Shown: positions 41,035 through 50,400 of the stretch, one piece after another
Layout of the letters: the number at the start of each line of letters is the position of its first letter
Numbering within the stretch: position 1 is the stretch's first letter
Assembly (NCBI GenBank): GCA_030374805.1
Contig: JARGSG010000019.1
Span: 62,001-126,000, forward strand
Direction of reading: 5' to 3'
Length of the DNA: 64,000 bases
Source: Gracilaria gracilis
Lineage: Eukaryota; Rhodophyta; Florideophyceae; Gracilariales; Gracilariaceae
Translations under genes and position numbers: made by a program
Notes under the pieces: model-generated
Database searches by the model: none
Told to the model about the DNA's origin: nothing
Seen by the model: the letters and a program-made list of their open reading frames with translations, nothing else

Positions 41035-41550
41035 GGTGCGGAGTGGCGGAGTGGAGGGCGGAGGGCGAAGGGCGAAGGGCGAAGGGGGAGGGGAAAGAGG
41101 GCGAGACGGTGGCGCAACGGGTAGCGAACGACATGCGGGACGATACACGAGCACTTCTGCACCGACGACGACCGGCGTGGAAAGCGGAACGGCGCGAAGG
41201 GCGCGCCAAGCGCCGTGGCGCAGCGCGTGGCGTTTATTTTTAGAGCGCTGTTTTTATTGATTAATTTTTGTTTTTATTGCATTGCTGCCAGCGCGCGCTT
41301 CCAACGCGTGCCGCGCGACGTGTCTGCGCAGCGCGCGCCGCGGCGCGTGTGCGCCACGCGCGCTCACCGCGCCGCGCTGTGGTGGCGCTCGCGGCGCTTT
41401 AAAGAGCGCGCGCCGCCAAGAAGCGTCAGCCGCCGCCCTGCCGTCCACGCGCGCCGCCGTTTGTCCGCCCCGCTCACCACCGCCAGCTGCCGCCCCAGTG
41501 CTGTCTGTGCTCTGTTTTTTCCCGCCGCTTCGCCGCCTTCGCCCCCACCC
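41035..41550. promoter_or_regulatory. GC-rich divergent promoter
   Basis: The 516 bp between the sulfotransferase and the Asn/Tyr-rich gene. It has many GCGCGC runs (about 41280..41430) and purine-rich direct repeats near 41050..41095 (GGGCGAA units). Overlapping GC-rich frames are ignored. Confidence 0.45.
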
Positions 41551-42372
41551 ATGCGCGCCTTTCCCGACTTTCGTGTCTTCATTCAGAGGCTGGATGGCCA
41601 CGTAGAACCGTTTCATATCCAGCTGCTCTGCGTCGCTGATCCGCCCACGCTCGACGACCTGCGCACCCGTCTGGAACAGTCTGCGCTTGGCGACGTGGAG
41701 AAGGACATCTTCTTCCCAAACTGGACAAAGTCGCTGCACGTGGTGCAGAGTGAGCTGCTTGCCGACAACAACGTACCGTCGCTGCACACCATCGAGCAGC
41801 ACAAGCAGACCATCGACACGCCGGAAAAGCTGCGCTCCATTCTGGACAACGAAGAGGCCTCTCCTGGTACTACGGCCATCGTGGTGCAGCAGTGTCGGAG
41901 CAAGCGGTACAGCCGCAAGAAGGAGGAATGCTCCGCCGCTTTAAACACTCATATCAGCCCCAACGCGCCTGCCTCGCCGCAGAAATCGCTACCGTCGCCG
42001 TTGCACCAGCATCGTCGTAAACCGCTTATCGCTTCCAAACACGCAAGCAGCATAATCGTCACCAAACCCAACAACAACAACAACAATTCCAACACCAACT
42101 CCAACCGTACTACCAACCGCACGAGCAACAACAACAATCTGACTTACGGTGTGGCTCTTAACTGTGTATCCGAGCCGTTTGATAGCCGCACAATCATGTA
42201 CATGGAGCAACCTCAACCGTACTTGGCGCCCATGGCAATGATGGCGCCGCCGCCGCCGCCTACTGCTGTTTACCAACCTTGTTACCCGTACGCGCCTTTC
42301 AACGTGCCAGCGTACAACTACATGGGGACGCCGTCGTTCATAACGGCGTACCAACCGTTCTACACATACTGA
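41551..42372 (+). CDS. Unrecognised protein with an Asn-rich, Pro/Tyr-rich tail
   Basis: Start at 41551 (CACCCATGCG); the longer upstream frame lacks an ATG nearby. The 273-residue protein has an N-terminal part (1-115: FRVFIQRLDGHVEPFHIQLL, DIFFPNWTKSLHVVQSELL) that may be a small alpha/beta domain. It is followed by a basic region, an Asn-rich tract (about 170-195), and a disordered tail rich in Pro, Tyr and Met (APMAMMAPPPPPTAVYQP ... YNYMGTPSF). Such tails are common in RNA-binding or condensate-forming proteins. No family was recognised. Confidence 0.6.
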   Translation: MRAFPDFRVFIQRLDGHVEPFHIQLLCVADPPTLDDLRTRLEQSALGDVEKDIFFPNWTKSLHVVQSELLADNNVPSLHTIEQHKQTIDTPEKLRSILDNEEASPGTTAIVVQQCRSKRYSRKKEECSAALNTHISPNAPASPQKSLPSPLHQHRRKPLIASKHASSIIVTKPNNNNNNSNTNSNRTTNRTSNNNNLTYGVALNCVSEPFDSRTIMYMEQPQPYLAPMAMMAPPPPPTAVYQPCYPYAPFNVPAYNYMGTPSFITAYQPFYTY

Positions 42373-45300
42373 GATTGCAACACTTTGCATTTTGCTGTAT
42401 CTACGTGCTCAACGCGCCGTTTTGGTTGTTAGTCGGAGGCCTCTTTTTTTTTGTAAAGTGAAAACATCTGAGCATCGTGTGTGATCTCAAGCTTGGTTAC
42501 CAACATTGTTACTACCCCTTTTACACCACCAGTAGTATCTTCTACTCATGGGTCACAAACCGCCTGATTGTGGTTGTGCCTCAAGAGCACCTTATTTGGC
42601 AGTGAAAGGCATTCGTGCAGCAATACAGCGCGCTTTACACGCGATTGGAAACAGGCAGGAAACAGCGCTGAATCAAAATGCGAGCGCGCACATGCGCAGT
42701 GGTACAAAACTGTGCGCCGCATACAGCGGGGCCGTTGGTACACGTGGCCTTGTATGTGCGTCTCGTTGGCAATTCATGGAAGGCCTTTTGCTGCCGCTGC
42801 CGTCGATGACAACTTTATCGATAACATATGTACGCATTCCACGTCCAACAGCCAAGCACGCCGCAGCTTGTTTGTAATGCAGCGCCGCCTACGCCCGTCG
42901 TGTCACCGTCCATCGCTCCTCCCCTTTCCACCCACCGCCTTCTACTTCAAACTGCGCCCCCCCCCTTCCACCCCGGCTAACTCGCTATTTGTGGAGAGCG
43001 CATCGTTCGAAAATCAGATTCAAAAATGGTCACACTTGTTCTCATTATTTCTCTCAGAAACAACAACATGCGATGAAACAGCAAATCAGCCGTTTGAATA
43101 GTTGTAAGATCGGTGTTCGCCTTGTCCTGCCTGTTTGCTCATCAGCTGCTTGTTCGTCCATTTTTGATTTCTTTGACACAAATCTTGCATCAAACACAAA
43201 ACAATCTCATATCTCGTAACTATCGAGTAGGAATGCTTTCTGTCTGTCCCCTGTTAACGTACAAGTACAACCACACAGCTTTAATCGTCTCTGGGAAAAC
43301 GTTGCATTATACCTTACAAAAACTTCAAACTGATCTTTTCTTTCTTCTTGTAACATTGTATCTATTTAGAGCCATTGCTCGTATCTCGTATGACTGGCCC
43401 TATTTCGGTCCGATTCTTTCTCCAACGTTCGATAACGCTATGTTAAATAAGCAGATGCTTTGCACTATCATCGTCGCTTCTGCCATTTAACCAAACGCTT
43501 GTTCCTCCTCCGCTTTGGAATCACTTATTCCGATTCTCGAAACAATGTATTGCGATATGCATCAGTCAAATGTCCCACATCTCAAGTCCAACAACACGCT
43601 CATGTCCTAACTACAATATCTTTTTCCTAAATCAGCATTCCATGCTCTAACCTACCTAACCTACCTAGATGGCTGAAATCACATGATCACGCTCTGGCTT
43701 TTGCACGTCTCTCCCAACTGGGAAACCCTCTGCAATACATTGCAACACATATGTAATGAAGTGACTACTCCGCGTGTTTCTACTACACTGAACAATCACG
43801 CCGTCCACAGCGCGAGCGACAATCCCTTGTCGCATAACCATTAGTGTAGAACATGTACCGGCGAAGATGGAGAGCTCGCTGGTTCTCGACTAAAGAGAGC
43901 GCTGTCTATAACAAAGCAAGTTCCCAACTATTGGACGGGTCGTATCCCCTTTTGTCCTGGTAGAGTACCTAAAGGAAGGTGATTTTCTGTCTGCCCCACT
44001 TTAATTTGAACAACTCATCATATGCGGTTGGCCGTTGCTTATTCACTGTCGGTGGTGTGCGCTTCCACGATATCTTTTTTGAACTTTGGCATCGGTGCCA
44101 AATTTGCTCTAATCATTTCCTTATTGCCTTACGATGAGAGGCCGCAACATCTGCTACAACAAACCCCTGTAGCTGCAGCAGCTTCGACGTGCAAATTTTC
44201 GTCTTAGGTTCCACTTTTCGGCGCAGCCCTTTTCATGGCAACCACGAAGGACCAATGTGAACGGAAGAGCAAAGCGTGACACAGACTCACGCACATTTTC
44301 TTAAAATGCAAGAGACTTCTCTTGCATTTCGAGAAAATGTCCGCGACTCTGTGTACGACGTGAGGACAAATGCCGAAGGACTCTTCCAGGTTTACGAAAC
44401 AATGCGAGGGATGAAAGGACGCCTATTAGTCTATAAGAACCGACCGTAGCGAGACTGAAGTAAAAGCAAACGAACCAAGAAGGATTTCGGACGTGCATTT
44501 CGGACGTGTAGATACTGTTTCCCAATGTGCCCATTTTCTCGCTCGAAAGTGGACACATGCCACTTTAAGATTAAGAGCGAACCTGTTCCAAGCTCTACCA
44601 CTTTCGCTCGGATTGTAGGGATCTCTTTTCCAATGACTGACTCCATAAGTATCACAAAGCACGAGTGTCGCCTTCCCTTCGCTAAACACAGCCTGCAAAT
44701 TCAAACAGCTTATCCCATGATATCAGTTGGTGCTACTATTCTATTCATTTCTTGCTGTGGTTTCTACGTTCAGTATACTGAAAACACGGGAGCTCTCCTT
44801 CAATGAACTCAACTCCATGATGAAGCAGTATATCTGGGCTTCTACGAATCGAAGGCTATATCTCCTCAGAGAGAATCCTCTATCTGAACTAAGAGGTGTG
44901 ACAGACACCAATTTCAGCACATACACTCACCCAGATTCTCTTCACAACAGTGCTATCCAAACCAACAAAGCCCCACCCCTTCACTGTTCAATTTTCGCTA
45001 CGTTCGAAGATCTACTTGGGTGTAGCCGAGTAAAGTGGGGCCAGCTTTGACGAAAGATTTATCACAGTATGCAGCAGCGACCACACGTAGGAGTTCATTT
45101 ACGTCATTTACAACATTGCAGTTCGTGAATTGGGTCAAGTATAAAAGTATGCTTAAATCATTTGAGGACCAGAAAGCTTCAAGTATCTCATCCTAGGGCA
45201 TATGTCTCTGCTCTGTGTGGCCAAGAAAGTCCGTACCACTCAGAAAATGTCCGCTCTGCTAAACCTGAAGAATAGGCGAGTTGCAATCGTAGAAATGATG

Positions 45301-47286
45301 TAGACTGAGCCACGATGCGAAGCAGTTGGTCGTATCTAGTGCCACTGACAAGCAATAGAATTCCGCCCATGCAACCTATAGTTCAGAGGACATAAAAAAA
45401 ACATCATTAAGGGGAATATCGTACGAATCGTTGCGCCAAACCAAAAGCTCATGCAATGGACTCTGCGATAAGCAGGTGTGCGAGAAATGATGCTGTTTCA
45501 CCCCACCACTCATGATGAGATAAGCTCGGGCGAGTTGATGTTGGTCAATGGTTTAGTTGGACGAGTAATCATGTCTGCTCGTTTCATTGTATCTGTGTGT
45601 ATTGTGAGTCGTTGTGTGTAGATGAAATGCCCATGCAGCAGGCCCGTATTTGTGACTGCGGATTATTGGACGTCGAGAGTCAGTAGTCACGGCATTTTCG
45701 AGCCCTTCAGTCATTTTAGTCAGATGGTAGTCATCAAAGTAACATGTTGACTCATGATGGCCGATGACTAAGGGGATTACTCGAGGAAGACAAGTCTATG
45801 TCCCGGATACCGTATTCGTTGGATTTACTTCTCTGTCAAGGAGGCGGCAGGTATATTAGGACAACAAACAAATGAATAAGGCCCAAAGCAAAAGCAACCG
45901 AGCGATTTCTTCTGGCTTGAGTACACAAGCTTTCGAAGAATTGATTCAGCCACGTTCAAAACATAAAATCTATTTACAACTTCTGTTCAAGATAGTCGAA
46001 GGCAACTGATGAGCATAAAGTATCAAAGTTTTAAACAACTCAAATTCTCTCGAAAGGCCGTTCTATGACCGTGGTGTCACCAGTACATATTCAGTGAGCA
46101 CTACAAAGCGCACCGTGGTCGAGAATCTTTTAACGATTCGGTTGTCCTTCTTCTATTTTTTCTTCACACTGGACAGTGTTTTTCTATCAGTAAACTGTAG
46201 TACGGCCTTCAACTCAACTCGGGCCTTCAATTCAACTTCTCGTTTCAGAAAGGCCCAGGACTTCTGGGTGTCAATTACGATTCGAGGTCAAATTGAAGTC
46301 TCAGTTCTCGTCTCGAAGTATTATTCGAGGGGGAACGGAAAGCAATACGATCGGGGTCTTTCTCGATGTTGGCGCCACATTTGCGTTTCGATATGAACTT
46401 CTCAATGGAAGGCGCAACCGGATGCAAAGCATTCGACAATACTTATTGGGCTTCCCGTGCGGTGCTCTTCCACCTCTAGGAAAACCTGAGCTTTGGGAAT
46501 GCGTTCGTTGAGCTTTTGAACTAGAGGAGAGCATTAAACTAATTTGTTTTGTAAATATTGGCTTCAAATTCAGTGAACCCATGAGTGACTCGGTTCATTA
46601 CGTACGGTACCGTCGTACATGTCTACCCTGTTTGTGGGACTACATCATTAGAGATTGGAGACGTATTTCTGAGTACTCTTTTCCTCGGGTCTTAAAACTG
46701 TTGCCGAATCGACGAGAGAGTGAAAGTGGAAGGGCAGCACTTCAGTACAATCGTTCAATGTGTAGTGAGGCGCTTCACTTGGTGCTCATGCAGGGAACTT
46801 CCTGACGGAAGACGTCCATGGGGCAGCACAGGGTTGCCACTGCCAATGGCCCACTGCCAAAAAATGTTTACATTTGCTTGTACACATAAAAAGGGTCATG
46901 ACAGAATTCAAGTATGTAATTTGAATGCGTTTTCGCTAATTTGATTTACAAATGTTAAACTTTTGTTTTTACAATTACCGTGTTCACGGGTCGGTGGTGT
47001 GAACGAGAAACCACAAAAGTGCAACCACCACACGGGCGCATGGCTTGCGCTGCCACTCTTAAAGTCGTCACTTAACTCGTCGATGGCCTCGTAAAACGCG
47101 GCTTCAGACGACGGCTGCCTTCCACCCCGCCTGGTTGCGATTCGAGCCGCTCTACTATCACACCCACAATACCCGTCCTCAAGCTTTCCGTGAAGGACCA
47201 CTTCCTTGTTTATCCGCCACCCGACACATTTTCGTAAAGACAGACTCGGCTTGTTCGCTTCTGCTGTGCATGGTGAACATCGCACT
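42373..47286. other. 4.9-kb stretch without a convincing gene
   Basis: No frame with recognisable motifs was found on either strand; the longest (43113..43490) lacks domain likeness. The sequence is AT-richer than its surroundings. It contains a 76-bp near-palindrome (44279..44354), a short imperfect tandem duplication near 46203..46245, and a cluster of TGACT/AGTCA motifs at 45678..45770. No tRNA could be identified by eye. It may hold decayed repeats, a non-coding RNA, or the Spt6 promoter at its right end. Confidence 0.4.
44279..44354. repeat. 76-bp near-palindromic hairpin
   Basis: Two 37-nt arms match at about 32 positions with a 2-nt centre. The arms start ACACAGACTCACGCAC and end GCGACTCTGTGT. 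It could be a MITE remnant, a hairpin RNA precursor, or a cruciform. Confidence 0.7.
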
Positions 47287-47449
47287 ATGTCTGACAGAGA
47301 AGGACTGTTCGAAGAAGAAGCGTTTGCAGAAGACGCAGAACAGCAGAAGTTCGAGGACTCAAGTGAAGAAGAAGAAGAAGATGAGGATAACTACGAAAAG
47401 GATGACTTCATCGTCGACGAGGACGACATTGGCGACGACGATGACCTAG
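47270..47449 (+). other. Possible upstream ATG/uORF overlapping the Spt6 start
   Basis: An ATG at 47270 opens a 59-codon frame out of phase with Spt6 (ATG at 47287) and overlaps its start. If transcripts begin upstream it would reduce Spt6 translation. It matters for start choice only. Confidence 0.3.
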
Positions 47450-50400
47450 CAGCTCCTGTGCCGCGTCTTGATAACAGCGGTTTTCGTGACGTGCGGCGAA
47501 AGAAGAAAAAGAAGCGTCGCCGTCACCGCGAAGATTCCCCGGAACTGGCTGAGGGAGATCTGCAACTGTTGGAGGAAGGGGGAGTGCGAATCGACCGGAG
47601 AAAAAAGCTCAAGCGCCTTCGCAAAGGCGCCTCGGATGAAGAAGAAAACGTATTTGCAGACGACGTTAGAGACTTTGTTGATGACGACGAAGATAACTAC
47701 GAAGATCGCAGACGCGCCGCCGATGAGCCTGTCGACTACGACGACGATATGGATGACTTCATCGACGATGGCGGTAGAAAGAAAAAGAAGACTGCAGAGC
47801 GCGAAGGCCTTGTAAGCTCAGAAGCTGTTCGACATGCCCGTTCTATTTTCGGCGACGCAGAAGAAATGACTCAATACAAGGGCTATGGTAAACTGTTTAA
47901 ACACGGTCAAGGCGGCGATGAGGACGATGAAGACTATACAGTGGAAAAAGATGCGGAAGAAAGCGAACGTCCATTGCGCAAAATTCAGGATCGTGACAGT
48001 GATTTCGACGATTATGAAGATGAAGTTGACGAACCAGAGACCGTACCCAGAGATCCAGCCAGCGAAACAATTGCGAAGGAACTCACCGCGCCGAAGGACG
48101 ACTCAGAAGAAGTGACTAGGATAGTCACGACCGATATACCTGAACAACTTCAGAATCACTTTGGACCGAATTACAGGGCTCCAACGGAACTTGAAATTCA
48201 AGACGAAGCAGAATGGATATATCAACACGGTTTCCAAGAGAACCCTAACTTTGCGGACATAATGCGTTTCCCGGCTCTGGAAGTCAAGAAGCGAATTGTG
48301 GTTGTCTTGTCATACATTCACATAGATAACCTAGACATTCCTTTCATTGCTATGTACCGAAAGGACTATATAACTCCATACCTTGTGCAGCCAGCGGGTG
48401 AGATGCTTCGGGATGCGAAACCACGAGCAGATGGCTACGGTCCCGAGCCCATGCCTCCCCCAAGAGGTTTCAATTCTGTTTCGCACGAAGATCTTGGTAT
48501 TCACTGTTCATTTGACCATAAGCGAGGGGTCCCGGCAGGTTACCACGATGGATTTGGAGACTGGAGCACTTTGTGGCACATACTGGATCTGGACAAAAGA
48601 TACGCGACAATAGCGAAGCTGAGAAAAGTTGTTGCTCGCGCAGCAGATGAAGCTGGTGAAAAGGGTATTCCAGAGGCCGCAGTGGAAAATGTCAAAGCCA
48701 TGGCTCTTTCAGCAGAGGTAGAACAATCGTTAAGAGATGCGGAGAAGTATTTGCGTCTTGAACTCCAGCGTCAAGAGTCGCTAGAGAGGAAAGAAGAAAT
48801 GGAGCACTTGAACGGGGGATCTGGATCAAACAAACGTCCGGTGAAGAGGAAGAACAAGTACATCGATTACTGCGCTCGTGGATATCGCGATTTAGCCCGA
48901 GAATTCGGTCTTACAGCCAGACAAGTTGGAGAGAATCTGAAAGGGGCTGCTGAGTATGGCGGATTTGTGCAAGTTCACGTTCCTCTTGAAGCAGATGACG
49001 AGCCTATGGCATTAGCGACAAGGTATGCGATCAGCTTGGAGGATAATTTGAATTTACAGTCCGAAGCAGATAACGACAGAGTCGCGATAGCGGCCGGAAG
49101 AATCTTGTATGCTGCTCGGTATATTCTAACAACTGAAATTGTTGCTGATATGACAGTGGTGCAAACGGCGCGGAAATTGATGTGCAAACCGGGGACAGTT
49201 TCGATTACCACGACTCCAACTCCTCAAGGAATAACACAAGTGGGAGAGAATCACCCGTTACGATCAGTGACAAGCTTGTTCGAGAAAAAACTTGAGAGCT
49301 TTGCGAATACTTCCGACTATGTTTTAGTCAAGCGAGCCGTGGAGCTTGGGTTCACTGAGATGGAGATCAATCTTCAACCGGAGGCGGTGAACGCGTTTGA
49401 ACGTATGCTTAGCTCTGCATTTCTTGTGTCCGAGCTGGAGATCATTTCACCGCTTGTAGAGAAATGGAACAAAGAGCGGCTCCTTATAGTAGATGAGGTG
49501 AAGTCAGCTTTAATCAAACAATTGAAGGAGGAGGTTGAACTTGAAATACGTGAAAATACAGCAGTTGTCCTTAGGCACAAGATATGCAATGCTGCTTCTC
49601 GTCGGTTTTTGCTTGGACCATGTATGCCAAACCCCGCTGAGGATGCGTGCCCTCGAGTTTTGGCTTTCTGTGTCTCCTGTGAAGATGATGAAGAGGCGGA
49701 TGCACTACAAGTTGCGAAGGATGCTGAGAACGCTAAAGAAAAAGGTCAGAGGAAGTCGGATCAACGTCTAGCGCGAGAAAGGGTAACTATTGCAGAACTG
49801 GATGAGAACGGTGAATATCAAAACGGTTATGAGCTTTTCGCAGGATGGCTACGACGTCCATTTCGTGGCAATGAAGCTCAGCTTCCTGGACCAGTGAAGG
49901 ATCAGATACGAAGTTTTATTACTCGTGCTCGGGCCCAATCATTGGTTGTAGGTCTTGGTAGTGGAGGTCGCGGGGCATTGCGGCTTCAGGAGGATCTCAT
50001 AAGCATCCTGGCCGAAATGGCATATGCCAAACGTAATGAAGATGGAGAAGAACCGATACGACCACCGATGCTTTCAGACGAAGAAGTGGATCAGATTCAA
50101 AGGATTCACGATGATGGGGCAAGACCAGTGGACGACGCCAAACAAGCCTTTAAGCGCATTATTGGACCTTATGTTGTTTGCGTGGATGAGTTTCCCGCGC
50201 GAATATATGCGAAAACAAAATGGATTAACTGTGGGTTGAATGTAGACGCCATGACCCTTTTGGAGAAAAGGACAATAGGACTGGCCCGACTAGCTCAACA
50301 ACCACTTTGGGTTTACTGCTCAATTGGGCATGAAGTTGAGCATGCTCTACATCTCAAGTTTCATCCACATCATTACTTTGCGAAACCCAGTGACCGGGTT

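Noticed and set aside
43113-43490. 125-codon hydrophobic frame
   Set aside because: No ATG start; composition follows the AT-rich background.
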